64,000 bases of DNA from Oncomelania hupensis (GCA_036898135.1 CM072525.1:50475515-50539514); one strand, 5' to 3'; shown: positions 22,621-36,783, counted from the first letter of the stretch. Numbers and translations are program-made. Notes: generated by a model not told the origin, from the sequence alone.

Positions 22621-22898
22621 ACTAAATCATCTTTTCCCATCTCGAAGAAATGTCTCCTGCCTCTCTTCAGCGCTAAGAAGTATATTAGGACCCTGCTGTC
22701 TTCAAGCTGGAGGGTCTTCCTTCTGCCTCAGGCCCTGTGTGTCTTGGAGAACCATAAAACGGGGATGGATGGTGGATATTAAACTGGCGTGGCACCGCTG
22801 TTTGTACCCACACAGGCTAAGCAACACAAAATATAAGTATCAACCAAAAAACGTAGGATAGAAGTGGAGGAGGTGAGGGAGGTGGACAGTTAGAGAGA

Positions 22899-22970
<72 letters not shown>

Positions 22971-24035
22971 GTGAATTAGAGGAGTGAGTTGGAGTAGGGT
23001 GGGAATGTTTGTAAAGGCAGAAAGAGAGAGGGGGAGAGAGAGAGGGAGAGAGAGAGAGAAAAAGAGAGTGAGAGTGAATACGGGAGAATAAGATTAAAAT
23101 TAAATCTAGATGAAAGGTGTGAGGGGGGAGGGAAGGGGTGACTGGACGGGAAAAATAATTGTTGTAATGTGCTAAATAATGTTAACTGCCGCGGATTATT
23201 TTTATGATGGAAATGATCCAAGTGTCCTTCATATGGGCTGAATCCTGAGCGGTGATGCACATTTTGGGATGGGGGGTGAGCTGGGGGTGCTTAATGTATA
23301 ATTCCATTCTCCCCGCCCGCCCGTCCCCCACCCCACCCTCCCCTCTTCCTGTCCCTTGTTTCTGCAGTTAAATATACAACTCTGTTTAATATTATTTACT
23401 TCTTTATATATTTATTTATTTATTTATTTATTTATATTAGTCCGCTCAAAAATTTTGTTGGGATCTATTAGGTGACATTTAAACAAAATTATTCTTCTTT
23501 CACACTTTAATTTATTTGTGTTCTTTGTACAGTTTTTTTTTAATTTACTAATTAATTTCGGTATTGATTTATCTATTTACTTATGTACGTATGCATGCAT
23601 TTATAACAGACAGTATTGTAAGATACTATTTTTGGAAATAGGCACAAAAGTCTAATGCTTTTGATAATAATCATTACACGCACGCAAGCCCTAAATAGCA
23701 CCCAAACTCCGTACAGTACAAAGGCGTCTGTTTTCTTCGCGCCTTTCAGAACTAGAGGAGCGCTAATGTGAAGCAGATAGGCACATGCCTTTTTGGACAT
23801 AATCAAGGGGAAAAGCGTGTGATAGCTTGCTCCCTCGCAAATCAGCCGCTGCATGTCTAAAGGAGAAGATTGTACCCTTTTGATCACCTTCTGAAGGACA
23901 TAAAACTCTCCTCTATTCGCCTCTTCACTAAGTGATTGTAATCTCCGGACTACTCACACACTAACACACACAGAAAGTGAGAAGTTTTGTCGCGAGAAGC
24001 CTTACAACGTTTCTCAAGGTAGATTTGTGTTACAA
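22620..24035. other. Intergenic DNA with (GA)n repeat
   Basis: A (GA)n block lies at 22894-22965 and GA/GGGA-rich sequence continues to about 23075. A TTTA repeat occurs near 23408-23432. No gene or recognisable mobile element is seen. Confidence 0.6.
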
Positions 24036-24061
24036 TTAAGATAATAATATTAATAATAATC

Positions 24062-24097
<36 letters not shown>
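24036..24097. repeat. (AAT)n microsatellite abutting SINE-5S
   Basis: AAT repeats run directly up to the 5' end of SINE-5S copy B; another AAT tract (24388-24443) follows its 3' end. This suggests insertion into an AAT array. Confidence 0.9.
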
Positions 24098-24383
24098 GAG
24101 GTGTCGGATAGCGCAGTGGTTGGAGCACTCGCTACTGTGTCGCAAGTTAAGCACCGTCCAGTGCGGCTAGCACTTGGATGGGTGACCGCAAACCGTGAAG
24201 CGACAAATAACAACGCCCCCAGTTGACTCAACTGTGACTGAGTACCTACTCTCTTAAGGGTGGGGAAGGTAAAGCAGCGAGGGAGAGAGATGGGCATCAC
24301 CCTCATTACGCTGGCCCAAGATAAGTGTGATCTCCAACATCACGCTCCCCCACAAGGCTATGGGACTACCTTTACCTTTTTTT
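24098..24383 (+). mobile_element. SINE-5S copy B
   Basis: Nearly identical to copy A over the tRNA-like head, 5S-like segment and body, including TAGCGCAGTGG and TTGGATGGGTGACCGC. It lacks the CTACGGCCA hexamer-sized piece near the 3' end and finishes in TTTACC followed by a T-run. It sits between AAT tracts, so its duplication cannot be read. Confidence 0.85.
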
Positions 24384-24387
24384 AACC

Positions 24388-24445
<58 letters not shown>

Positions 24446-24640
24446 GGATGCTATACGCGCCTTATTCCTAAATCAGACTCAAAGCGCGGCGATCTGTAAC
24501 CAACATACACGCTCACTCACATGTTACGGACACTCGTCTATACACAGCAAACACACACCCATCACTCAAACTTGTGGTGTAAAGGCAAGTCGTTAGTAGA
24601 AGACGGACAGGAACTCCAAGTTTATTTGATAACAGTTAAA
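24388..24640 (+). mobile_element. REP-C copy 1 with AAT tract
   Basis: After an (AAT)n tract comes CTGGATGCTATACGCGCC, AGCGCGGCGATCTGTAACC, and further on TGTGGTGTAAAGGCAAG and AGAAGACGGACAGGAA. The same order occurs at 55268-55350 (partial) and 55530-56400. Short reverse fragments carrying ACAGATCGCCGCGCTTT occur near 19264 and 36702. Confidence 0.65.
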
Positions 24641-24758
24641 TAGACTGCCTCCAAAGCCATTATTTGCGAAATAATTCTAGTACATGCTGAGGTTTTCCTT
24701 TTTGGGGGAGATGAGAGGGGGGAGGGGGTAGAGGAGGGTTGGGTATGTGCTTGGTGAG

Positions 24759-24790
24759 TGTGTGTGTGTGTGTGTGTGTGGATAGGTGTG

Positions 24791-24842
<52 letters not shown>

Positions 24843-24884
24843 TGGGTGTGTGTGTGTGGGTGTGTGGGTGTGTGTGTGTGTGTA
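24759..24884. repeat. (GT)n microsatellite
   Basis: GT repeat of about 125 bases with ATA, TTT and GGG interruptions. Confidence 0.95.
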
Positions 24885-25104
24885 AGGGAAGGAGAATGCT
24901 AATTTTTGTTTTGCTAAACTGCTTGCGAGGGTCTGAAAATGTGTTTGAATGTCTTGCCAGTTTGTTTGTAATGATGATGGTTATGTGGAGTTGTACAGTT
25001 AGTTTTGTTTGTGTATGTAGGTACTACTAGGCCAATGTGTGCAGAGTTCGCCAGCTTGTGCACCGCGGTAAGACTATAGACACATGCGCCCAGGATATTT
25101 AGTG

Positions 25105-25345
25105 TTCTTCTCGTTCTTCTTCTTCTTGTTCTTGTTATTTTCCACTAGTTGTTGTTGTTGTTGTTGTTGTTGTTATTGTTGTAGTTGTTGTTGTTGTTGT
25201 TGTTGTTGTTCTTCTTCTTCTTCTTCTTCTTCTTCTTCTTCTTCTTCTTCTTCTTCTTCTTCTTCTTCTTCTTCTTCTTCTTCTTCTTCTTCTTCTGCTT
25301 CTTCTTCTTCTTCTTCGTCTTCTTCTTTTTCTTCTACTTCATTGT
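25105..25345. repeat. Compound (TTG)n(TTC)n array
   Basis: TTG units (25151-25209) switch to TTC units (25210-25342) with rare TGC, TCG and TTT changes. Confidence 0.95.
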
Positions 25346-25424
25346 TGTTGAGCAATATAATCTTGACGTCCAGTGCACGTGGCACAACATACAGTAGTGG
25401 AGTATGCACGTAGTCCATCTCACA

Positions 25425-25680
25425 GACTTTAGAGATCCTGACGCTCATGCCCTAGGCGTATGTGTGCCAGCTACATACATACACCCAGCAAGCTCTAGGC
25501 CTCTTCGCCCCCATTTCCGGTCGCCTATGATTGTGCTCAGTTGTCTGGGTGTCAGACCATTGGGCCTAGGGTAGCCAGTGGGCGCCTCGTTCGGCTTGAG
25601 TAAATCCTGTATCGGTCAGGGCCTTGAGCAGCTCTTGAGCTGGGAAAAAGAACGCTACTTAAGAACGCTAATAAATAAAA
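25425..25680 (+). mobile_element. REP-G copy (plus)
   Basis: A near full-length member: AGATCCTGACGCTCATG, GCCAGCTACATACATACACC, TTGTGCTCAGTTGTCTGGG, GGGCGCCTCGTTCGGCTTGA, CTTGAGCAGCTCTTGAGCTG and an AATAAATAAA 3' tail. Very similar blocks lie at 27020-27275 and 29590-29795. The class is unproven; its size and tail suggest a SINE or the 3' end of a LINE. Confidence 0.75.
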
Positions 25681-25689
25681 TGATACAAA

Positions 25690-27015
25690 CATGTAGTATT
25701 CCATTTTTAAATAAATAAAGAAATAAATAAATAAATAAATACTGCCTAAATAAATAAATAAAATTAATGCTCTTTCGTTGTCAGCGTCTTGGTTTTTTGA
25801 GCTTTTGGATGTTGATGCCTAATGTCATATCGCGGCGATGTTACACACAGTGGTGAAGAACACACAAAACTCAGCCCCAAGAGGTGCATCCTCGAGCCCC
25901 TCACTGCCTATCTTCACCTCATGCTATCCCTCCCACCCACCCCCATACAATGATCTACGTCCCACCTTTCAACAGACGCTTTCCATCTTACCTACCGTTA
26001 ACCCTCCACAAATTATTCCCCTTTTGCGCTGAGTTATCTTCCTTAACAGCGAGTTGCCGGCCTTTTCCACACATAGACGAGTGCCACCCAGATCGGAAGC
26101 TGGGTATGATCACGTACACCACCACGGCACGGCACGGCACAGAAAGCTCTAATTGGCTGAAGAAGGGAGGAATACAAGACCGAGAAAGCAAAGCTCAAAT
26201 ATTAGGAGTAGATAAAAACTCCAGTACGTCAAACAAAAAAGCGCAGAGACGTACACATACCTTCCCTCTCCACCATTTTCTTCGTCCCCCCCCTCACCCC
26301 CCCACCCTCTCTTCACCCTTTCCTTTTCGCCTCCCTCTTTGAGAGTATGTGTGTTGAAGGAAAGGCCAATAGGGATGAGAGAGTCGAATGCCTTGTAAAC
26401 ACGGTGTTTCAGTTTTCGAAGTACACATTTGCATGATTCTACTGTACCTACATTGAACCCAAAATTAATATACCTACCACCTTACCTGACTGATCTACTT
26501 CATACGCAGTTTTCATACTGAGGTAAGCAGGGGTGTCACATGGACCGTAGCTGCGGCGACTCTGATTCTCAAGAGAGTGTGGTGAAAGGGTTGACGGTTT
26601 CATGGGTTCCCAAATTTGGGGTGTTAGATTACCGATAGAGGTCGGTTTTCAGTCTTCCCTACGCCCAAATCGGCCTAACCGCCGACGGGAGAAGAGATAA
26701 GGGTTTTATGACGGACCACCGAGGTTAAGCCTTTTTCACTGCCAAAACCCTGGCCAACTTCTGGAGGAGAGAGGAGAGAGGAGATCACGAATTGGCCCAC
26801 TAGTCTTATAGAGCAGCACCGTACTTCTTCAGTGGGTAAGACGCTCTCAGTGTGGTTCTTCGCATATCTGGCGTGCGAGAGTGACTGGTTCTAACCTCAA
26901 CGGTGATGGGATACATTTTTCCTTAGGATCCTAGGAGTCGACTTTCTGTAATGATTCTGTATTTTATTTCCCACCCACACCCACCTCCCCCCACCCCCTG
27001 CAGCCCCCTCCCGTT
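25690..27015. other. Intergenic DNA with a possible tRNA-like SINE head
   Basis: No gene seen; ORFs in 25838-26342 lack recognisable domains. At 26826-26895, TTCAGTGGGTAAGACGC and GACTGGTTCTAACCTC resemble A and B boxes at tRNA-like spacing, so a tRNA-derived SINE may start here, but no second copy is present. Confidence 0.35.
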
Positions 27016-27019
27016 GCCT

Positions 27020-27275
27020 CTCAAGATCCTGACGCTCATGTCCTAAACGGGCGAGTGCCAGCTACACACATACACCCAGCAAGTACTAGGTCTCTTATCC
27101 CCAATCCCTGGTTGTCCAGGATTATGCTCTGTCGTCGGGGCATAGACGATGCACCCTCGACAGAAAGTAGCCCCTTCACGCGGTTTGAGTGACATCCTGA
27201 AGTCGGCCAGTGCCTTGAGCAGCTCTTGAGCTGTAAAAAGAGCACTATAAGAATGTAATAATAAATAAATAAAAC
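27020..27275 (+). mobile_element. REP-G copy (plus)
   Basis: Matches 25425-25680 throughout (GATCCTGACGCTCATG, CTACACACATACACCCAGCA, CTTGAGCAGCTCTTGAGCTG) and ends in AATAATAAATAAATAAA. Confidence 0.75.
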
Positions 27276-27407
27276 AAATCAAATTAGACGGACGCTGGAC
27301 GGAGAGACAAAACTCCAAAACAATAGCTCCCAAGCTGAGCTTAAAGCTCGGGAACTAAAACATAGGCTTAGTGTGGTATGAATGTGTATGTTTTGTATTC
27401 ACTAACG

Positions 27408-29054
27408 CTTCCAGTGTCATCGGTACACACATTAGGTTTCAAAGGATAGGCGATAAAAGATGCAGAAGTATTATTATTCAGCTTTTGCTTAGCCCTTCAG
27501 CCCAGTCCGCCCAATGTCCAAACTTAACATTATCATAATATCGGGTCAGCATGTAGTTGGCATCCTGGCATTTCGTACAATCAATAAAAAGTTTACGATG
27601 TAAGCGAACTGTGACACGATCAGTGGTGGGCGAGGGACTGGCCATCTGCCGGGGTGCGTGAATTCAGGCGCTGCCCTTGATGTTTAGTCATTGCTGCGGT
27701 ATAGCGCAGATGAACATGTTGACATACAGCTTTATTGACTTGACATAGCGGCTCAAGGATCCTACTCATAGCGCTGGCGCAAATCGGGTTCTAACTTCAG
27801 TCAAGTCGCCCATGACGATAACTTGCAATGCTGATGACCACTGTCGCCCGCCGCGGACAACTGCCTAAAACTATTATTGAGCTAATAATTATGCGGTTGC
27901 TGAGTTGTCGTTTTATTCCTCGTAAAAATGTCTTATTTTATTTTATTACAAAAAATTATATTGTAATGAATTTTTTAAAATGTTATTTTATGTATGTTTG
28001 TTAATATTTTATTTTTAATTCTTTCAGAGATTTGTTGTTGCTAGTCTAGAAAATGTTGTCAGCACAAGAATGACTAGGTCACGGTGGAGAAACGTTACGG
28101 CCAATAGACGTACGCACCCAGGCGGTTGTTAGGCCCGATTTTGTACCCAGAAGTCGAAAGCGGTGTGAAGATATGCTGGCTAAAATGTTAGTGCAGAAGA
28201 GAATCAGAAGTGTATTAAAAACAGATTAGTTCAGTTATAATTGTGAATGCTTTCTGCACTTACGAGAGTGTTTGTTTTGTTTGTAATTTAGGCCTGTTGT
28301 TAAAGCACAATCGCTCAAGAAAAATGTGACTACGCTGGAGAGAAAAATGCTTAACACACTATAGAAACGCAGTCAATTGAATCGATATCCACTAAAACCG
28401 ATTTTGTACACTCTCTTCAACTTTATGGGAAAATGGTATAATGACTAGATATATCGTCACTTATGTGCTCAGTGTTACGCGTCCCAGATTTTTCAAATAT
28501 TTTTACGGGGTGCGTAACAATCTGATTCTGGGGACCGAAACACAAACATTCCTCATTTAACCTCCCTTTCCTTTTGATTACAAATTTAACATTTATTCTA
28601 ATAGATTGTTGTGATTTCTTCTTTGTTTCCGTACATAATTTTGGTCTGTAAGTAGTTTACATTTTACGTTTTCCGATAACAGATCAATGCACTACACACA
28701 TGAGTAAAAAATGCGGTATTTTCGATTTTCCGCCTATAAAACTAGATCTATCTCGGTTAAAATTATACTACCACGTGGCAGAGTCATTTAGTAGTGTATG
28801 CGTATAGGCCTATAGCCTGATGTCAGCTTTGACGAAATTTCTCAGATAATCAAATTTAAGTTGAGTATACTCATACGCCACGTCGATGTCCTGAGTATAA
28901 ACTCGGACGTAACACCCGTCTGGGTACGTTTATTCGGCCTACAGTGTCTCCACCGTGCAGGTGGTTATTACGGGTGGGCGTTGGAAGGTCGTTTCCCCTC
29001 ATCTTTTATCGCCTATCCTTTGTACCCTAATGTGTGTACGGATGACACTGGAAA
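27408..29054. repeat. 1.65-kb block bounded by 55-bp inverted repeats
   Basis: The arms at 27408-27462 and 29000-29054 are reverse complements at about 51 of 55 positions by eye, including ATCTTTTATCGCCTATCC and AATGTGTGTAC. The 1.54 kb between them shows no transposase or other convincing ORF. It could be a degraded DNA transposon or two copies of one short repeat in opposite orientation. No target-site duplication is evident outside the arms. Confidence 0.6.
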
Positions 29055-29589
29055 CCTTTTGTATGTAATCCGTACGCTCACGAGGATCCAGTGGAATGTT
29101 AGCAAGCGGTGGGCCATTTAGTAACAAGATCGGCGTACACACAAGCTGTTTATCAACCAGGTCGTTGGGCGAAAATGGCAGTGAGAACGAGTGAAGTATT
29201 CCGAGTAGATAGCGCGCAGCTAGAAGGATGGATGCATGTCTTTTTACAAAACGTTTTTATGGGTGTGAAATTGAGACGCGATATGCCACATGTTGTCTCT
29301 TGTGTCACAGGGTGGTGCTCCACCATGCAAGGATAGTATTATTGTAGTAGGCGCAGACCTTAACAGTGCACGCTGTTGCACATTTTCCTTCTCGACGCGA
29401 TCTTTCTCTTTGACTACGACGCGGACTTTTTCACTGATAAATCATAGAGCGTAAACGAGTATTAAGAGATATTTACAACAACACAGAACAATGCGTAGAA
29501 GATTGGATAATGTTTTAAAAAAATGTGAATGGATAACAAATGCTGTTTAAATGTTAGCGATAGATCCCAACCTTTACTAATGCTTAGGG

Positions 29590-29795
29590 CAAAGTAGTGT
29601 ACAGTAGGTTCCTTCTCCCCATTCCCGGTCACCAAGGCTTTTGCTCAGTCGTCTGGGCGTCAGACTATGCGCCTAAAGGCTACAAAGGGGCGCCTCGGGC
29701 GGCTTGAGTTAGATCCTTTATCTGCCAGCGCCTTGAGCGGCTCTCGAGCTGGAAAAGCGCGACATAAAAGTGATTAAATAAATAAATAAATTGAA
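29590..29795 (+). mobile_element. REP-G copy (plus), 5' part weak
   Basis: Clear from TTGCTCAGTCGTCTGGGCGT through GGGCGGCTTGAGTTAGATCC and GCGCCTTGAGCGGCTCTCGA to the AATAAATAAATAAA tail. Confidence 0.7.
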
Positions 29796-30021
29796 GGTTT
29801 TCTGTAGCAGCACACTAGCATTGAAACCCTTAATGTTGACCGTACCACTCTCTTACTACTGTGCAATATGGCGTTGAGCAATTGGAGAACTGTAACAGTT
29901 GTCTTATTGTGAGAGTCCTTATTACAAAAGATGGCTAGACAACCCCCTACTTCAGTAAATATTCACATTCAATATTTTATTTCGTGAATGAACTGCAATT
30001 AGTATTTACCTTGTTGATATG

Positions 30022-30083
30022 TCGGCATGTTGGAATGTTGGCTTGTTGGCATGTTGGAATGTTGGCTTGTTGGCATGTTGGAA
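30022..30083. repeat. 24-bp tandem repeat
   Basis: Two and a half units of GGCATGTTGGAATGTTGGCT with TGTT between them. Confidence 0.8.
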
Positions 30084-30297
30084 TCCATCCTTGTATTAGA
30101 TAATTAATCACTCACTTTTTTAAAATAAAGAGGCTACAATTTATAAGGCCTACATTTTTATTATTTTCAGCACTTTTATGTTGGGGAATGTGTGACAAAG
30201 AATAAAGCGATTGAAGTTGCAATTTCAATAATGTTTTTGTTAAAACAGTGCACTATTCTGCTTAGGCCTACATGTATTATCAATATCCATATCATTG

Positions 30298-30500
<203 letters not shown>

Positions 30501-31118
30501 AAACAATACCTTCTCCCACCAAGCGTTTGTCTTGTTTGCACTTCAGGTCCTCTACATAGTAAGTTCGTTGTCTTGTTTTTCCTCACCGACCTTTTTCTCC
30601 CCCCATTCGCCGTCAACGTCAACCTCAACCATCAACGTCAGGACTACGGCTCCTCCCTTTTCATTTTGTTCCCTCCCCTGATTCTAATGCCCCGCCCTAC
30701 TACGTCCAACACGCTTCCCTCATTGTCCTCTTCACCACGCACCAACCCCTTTATTTTCACCCCAACCCTCCCCTCTCTCCTTCCAGCCTTAGTCCCGTTG
30801 TGTCAGTCAGCATGGCTTAAAAGGCCCCACTAGTCCCAAGTGTTGTTTACCTTTAGCCACAACGGGTTTACCCTAAAAAATTACACAAATGATAAAGTGC
30901 GCTTTCGCTGCTCAAGCCAACCGCTTGTAATTTTCCATTTCGATTCTTAGAGAGAGAGAGAGAGTGATGTTCCCTGTTTTAACGGTACAGCCACACCATA
31001 GCCATGTTACCTTGCCTTACTTCTTAGTGAGCCACGCATCTTAAAGAATGCGTCTTTGGTGTTTTGGGTAGGGTAGGGTCTGTTTTATGAACCAAAAAGG
31101 AAGATCAATATAGGCCTA
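30501..31118. other. Intergenic DNA
   Basis: A pyrimidine-rich patch at 30595-30790 and a short (GA)n near 30950. No gene or known repeat. Confidence 0.5.
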
Positions 31119-31192
31119 CAAAGATGGAATACGCTGGTTAAACGATCATCTGTGGTGCCCCAACGATCTTCGAGTTACGGGATAGGATAGGA
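31119..31192 (+). mobile_element. LINE-G extreme 3' end
   Basis: Only the last 74 bases of LINE-G remain: GATGGAATACGCTGGTTAAA, CATCTGTGGTG, CGAGTTACGG and the GATAGGATAGGA tail. Confidence 0.75.
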
Positions 31193-31433
31193 AAAATCTT
31201 ACGAGTAAATTTGTTTAACGGGTTTTTCCTCTTACCGGCTTTGGTAGGTGCTATTTTTATCGCAAGAATGTTGGCTAAGCCATTGCTATTAATAGGCATT
31301 AAACTACAGAATGTATTAATTAACAAAATAAATATACCTTCAAAAGACATTTTTGTTGTAAGTTTATTTTGTTCAGTGCCTACTAGAACAATATTCGAAG
31401 GAGGTTTCGAGGGAGAGTGGTCAGTTTGGGTAA

Positions 31434-31885
<452 letters not shown>

Positions 31886-32075
31886 GATTGGGTAAACCTT
31901 AAGCTAATTCTTTTACACTACGCACTCCCACCCATCTCCTTGATCACCGCGCTCTCGACATTGAAACACACATGAATCATGTTATCATTTATGCTTGTCT
32001 GGTAATAAATCCGCACACATTTACAGACAGACGGACAGAGAGGTACGCGCTCGCTGCACAAACGCACACGCACTA

Positions 32076-32110
<35 letters not shown>

Positions 32111-32303
32111 ATCACTCATCTCAAGATTGAAGATACAAAGCATAGCTGAGTCTCGTAGAGTAGGCCTACTGCTTATAAAGTACCAGAGGAAGGCAAAGGT
32201 AAGCTAGTCTCAGCTACGCAGTGTTTATAGAAGATATCACCCGTTGCCTATTGCGGAGCAGTATGGGCGATATCCATAATCACATGGGGCATAATTTAGT
32301 TCC

Positions 32304-32670
<367 letters not shown>

Positions 32671-32679
32671 TAACATTTG

Positions 32680-33738
32680 AATGCTAGAAGTTTTCTGCTT
32701 TATTCCACCTCCGCTACATAGTAAAAAGAAATGTAATTAAATGAAACATTCACCACTTCTAACGATAACATTTGATGAATATTATTAGCATAATTTAGAA
32801 CCCTCCCTTACCTTTAATATCCCCCCCCCCTTATTTCTTTTGCATCCCAATTCCCAGCTCTCTGTGCATGATGCTGGGCTATCTAATTCAGTCATTAAGG
32901 TGATGATCATAATAATTATAGGATGGAGTTGATGCTGCTGAACCATGCAGAGCTGTGTGCAGGATGGGTTCAGAAGTGAGGAGTGAACAAACCCCTATCC
33001 CGTTCCACAGACCATATTGTGTGCATGGTGGGTTTGGCAGCCAGGGGACGGATCAACTCATATTCCATTTCAGAAGCCATATTGTTTCAGAAATAAAGCT
33101 CAATCGGAACTCGCACTCTGACCCCATTAAATCGCTCGATCCGTCACGGAAGCCCAAAATAACTCATACTCATACTGGTCGTTTGGAACCTTTTTTTTTT
33201 TTTTTTTTTTTAGCTTGTAAAGAACGAATTCAAAGCATTATTCTTTATATTTATTTTCGTTCCCCAGTCTCTTATTTTAAAAAAATTCTGTTTGAAAGAA
33301 AGTCGTATACTTTCAGATTTCACGCACACATGCATACGCGCTCGTGTGCCAAAGCGAGCGCGCGCACACATACACACACACACATACACACACCCACACA
33401 GGGTTCTACACGCATTTTTTTGCAATCGACTCGCAGCGATATGAGGAAATCGCGGTTAATATATGCAAGACTGAAAGGGAATAAGTTTGTTGTTATTGTT
33501 TTTGTTGTAATTTAGATTGATTTCATTCCGTAGAGGGAGGAAACCGGAAAAACCCGAGAAACGCGGTGACTTAAGAAAGCCTCATATCTAAGTATAGAAT
33601 TGCATCCCCAGCGGGCGTCAAGTGACAATACTGATAACAGACCTATACAAACAGTCGCCATTGGACACTGGCGCATTTTAACCGAATGCGGTACAGGACA
33701 CCTCCATGCTTGACAAAAGTCAAAATAGGAAACAGAAA

Positions 33739-33832
<94 letters not shown>

Positions 33833-34760
33833 GCTGCAGCTCCATGGTGACACCCACACCATAGTCACCCTGTGCCCCCCGCTGGGGCCCCAACTAGCAC
33901 CCTAGCCTAGATCAAAGGTCACTCGAGCCTCACTTTCGCCATAAAATTCACAGTGCCTACTAGGTCGCCCAAACCGGTAGGGGAGACAACAATAACGCAC
34001 ACGGCCAGTTTCCGCAGTAACCTCCCCTGCCGTTCCAGTTCCTTTGGAGGGAGGAAAGAGCGAGAGGTGATGATGTGAATGTCCGGTTACATCGACATGG
34101 CGTGCCTCGCGGTCCCGTTCTGCTTTTGTTTCAGACATGGAAGAGGTTTCCATTGCACCATCCACCCCACCACAACCCCACATTATCCTGGTAGTGTGTC
34201 TGCGGTATTTGTTCTTGTGGACCGTACCATGCACGATCTGGTTATGAGAAGGGCAAAGTCAAGTAAAGAAACTTTAGTATAGAACATTAGACCCGTAGAA
34301 GCACATGGAATTATGAAAAAATAACAACACACATTATAAAAGATAGATAATAAAACATTTAGAAAAGCGTTGATAAACACTCAGGTATACGTACCATATT
34401 TGCAACAGAATAACCATATAAGCGTGACTGAAAAAGAATACACTCTTCACGTATTTACTAAGTTCAATCAAAACCGCACAAAACCTCACACATTAAGCAT
34501 GATTAAAGACACTGTAAGACCCACAACTATCCAAACCAAACCAAATACGCGACCAAAATATAACCTCGTATAATTGTACACACGACTATGTTTTTGCTAT
34601 TCTATTTCTGTCTTTTTTGTCATTTGTGTACATAGTTGTAAATAGTCTATTTCTGTCTTTTTTGTAATTTGTGTAAATAGTTGTAAATAGTTTGTACCTT
34701 TACTGTTCCGTCTTTTGGTGTATTGTAGCAAAAGCGATGTTTTATCATGTGCATGTATTT
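32680..34760. other. Intergenic DNA with simple repeats
   Basis: No gene. Contents are a poly-T run at 33190-33212, CA-rich sequence at 33362-33395, and a (TC)n array at 33741-33828. A repeated phrase TCTATTTCTGTCTTTTTTGT occurs near 34601 and 34649. Confidence 0.55.
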
Positions 34761-34769
34761 ATATGTAAT

Positions 34770-34828
34770 GACTATGTAAAGCGTGGTGAGTCTGGTCATA
34801 GGCTGGAGTACCCGCTATATAAAAATCC

Positions 34829-34900
<72 letters not shown>
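34770..34900 (+). mobile_element. Short retroelement 3' end with (ATT)n tail
   Basis: AAGCGTGGTGAGTCTGGTCA and GGAGTACCCGCTATATAAAA precede an (ATT)n tract. The same unit in reverse is the insert inside SINE-5S copy C (about 31790-31842). Confidence 0.65.
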
Positions 34901-34902
<2 letters not shown>

Positions 34903-35089
34903 GACTACTAGATCTATATAAGCTTATACTATTATATCAGTACAATAGAGAACGTTGATATAGGCTTCGGTATCTCTCACATTCAGATACGGGCCCCTGT
35001 GGAAACAAGCGATAAGCACACCGAGGTAGGACTATACTATAGCGTCCCAATACTACTACTCCTTATAAAGTATTAATATAGTCTTTTAA

Positions 35090-35640
35090 TACTCATTCCT
35101 TTTGTTACACGGTCAAGGTCGATTCAGCACCGATGATTGAATCCGTGTAACTCGATTGCCTATTCAAGCAGCCCGTTCACTCAATGACAAAGCAAGACGC
35201 CATCAACAACTGCAACCCAAAACTCCTCCAGAAGTGCAAACGGCGCTCTCTTTTATATGCACTGTACAGAAGAGAACAACTTAGAAAACTCCAGAATGAC
35301 GGCATCATCAACCAATCCAAAAAAAAAAAGTTACCAGAAATACGTACAGTGTTACGTCATAGAATGTTCTACAGAGTTCGACTGTTTGCCTACCCAATAC
35401 ACGGTAGGTCTTAAAGCTTCCGTCAGTGGTAAAACACACAATTCGGTTTTGAATACTGCTAAAACTATATTGACCGACAAAAACACACCTACATTAAGCC
35501 AAGCGTTTTTTTAGAGACCGCATAGAACCAAGTCAGAGGTAGATGAACTCTATCGTTGCACGCTGTGTGCCTAAACACAATATTGGCCATTATCGTGCGC
35601 CTCTCAATCCTAACACAGTTTAGCTCTATATTACTTTCTT
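35090..35640 (+). mobile_element. REP-D copy 2
   Basis: Shares GGTCGATTCAGC, GTGTAACTCGATTG, AGCCCGTTCACTCAA, CATCAACAACTGCA, GTTACGTCATAGAATGTTC and CGTGCGCCTCTCAATCCTAAC with the other REP-D copies. No TTGTA expansion here. Confidence 0.7.
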
Positions 35641-36204
35641 TAAATACTAAAAGAAAAAAAATAAAATAAAACCCTATTAAGTCTCAAGGTAAAAGCAAAC
35701 ATTTTCAGGTTTATTTAAAAAAATAAATTAAAAAAAATCCTCTATCAAGTAGACATATGGCATATTGGCAACGTTTAAAATGTCTTTTCATTTAATCCGT
35801 GAAATATCACTTAAATGTACATGTAAACCGATGTAAACAAACATTAAGAAAGAATATTAGGAGGAAAATGCTATGGGGTCGTTATTGTCATAATTCATCA
35901 ACCCTTATTCTTTATTAACCCCCCTTTGTCTTTCCTTTCTGTTGTTACATTCACTATAAAATGCAGTACCGAACTGGTGTCTTTGGAAAAATAACTTTGT
36001 AAACGACTTTGTATATAATTATTATGATGATTAATTAAAACTATGCATTTATATTACTTGTAGGTTTATTTAGTTTTACACACACTTTTTAATTTGCCCA
36101 GAAAAAGAACCAAAAACAACAGAGCCACGACTTTGGAAATAAAAAAAAAAACTTTTTCAAGAACACAAACCCCATAGGCCTATATTGTGGATGATGATTA
36201 GTTT

Positions 36205-36345
36205 AATAATTGTTATAGAGCACTTCTTCAGCTCAACAGCTGCTCAAGGCGCTGACCTATACAGGATCGTACTCAAGTCTTTTGACAATCATGGGCGACA
36301 GGGTTTATTGGTAAAGGGACCTAGTGCTTGTGAGGTAGGCCTATA
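36205..36345 (-). mobile_element. REP-G fragment (minus)
   Basis: TCAACAGCTGCTCAAGGCG, GACCTATACAGGATCG, ATGGGCGACAGGG and GGGACCTAGTGCTTG match REP-G in reverse. Confidence 0.55.
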
Positions 36346-36399
36346 AGTCCAATGTGTGTAGCACCCGCATTCTTTTAGTGTCACGTCTCATTCTTGATG

Positions 36400-36660
36400 A
36401 CCTCGCCTTTGTCTTAATGCTGTTCCATTGTCCATGAATTGCAGTACCAAACTGCGGTCCTTGGAAGTACACTGTTGTTAGCGGCGATGAAATCATTTTT
36501 AAATTTGCCGTTGCAAAGATTGGAAAGTAAACCACCGATTAAAGAGTCAATGCAGGGAGTGGACTCGTGTGAGAACACTTCCCCGTAACCCTCTAGATGC
36601 GAGCCCAGGTTATTCGGCATGTTGGGCGAGCATTTTCCCACCGAGCCACTATGTCGCCTA
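36400..36660 (-). mobile_element. Possible tRNA-derived SINE (minus)
   Basis: On the minus strand AGTGGCTCGGTGGG (near 36644) resembles an A box and CCTGGGCTCGCATC (near 36605) a B box, at tRNA-like spacing. A REP-C-type fragment and an (ATT)n tract (36719-36784) follow on the plus strand. No second copy is in the window. Confidence 0.35.
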
Positions 36661-36717
36661 TGTAAGAGTGTATGTAACATGCGAGAGTGTATGTTGATTA
36701 CAGATCGCCGCGCTTTG

Positions 36718-36783
<66 letters not shown>

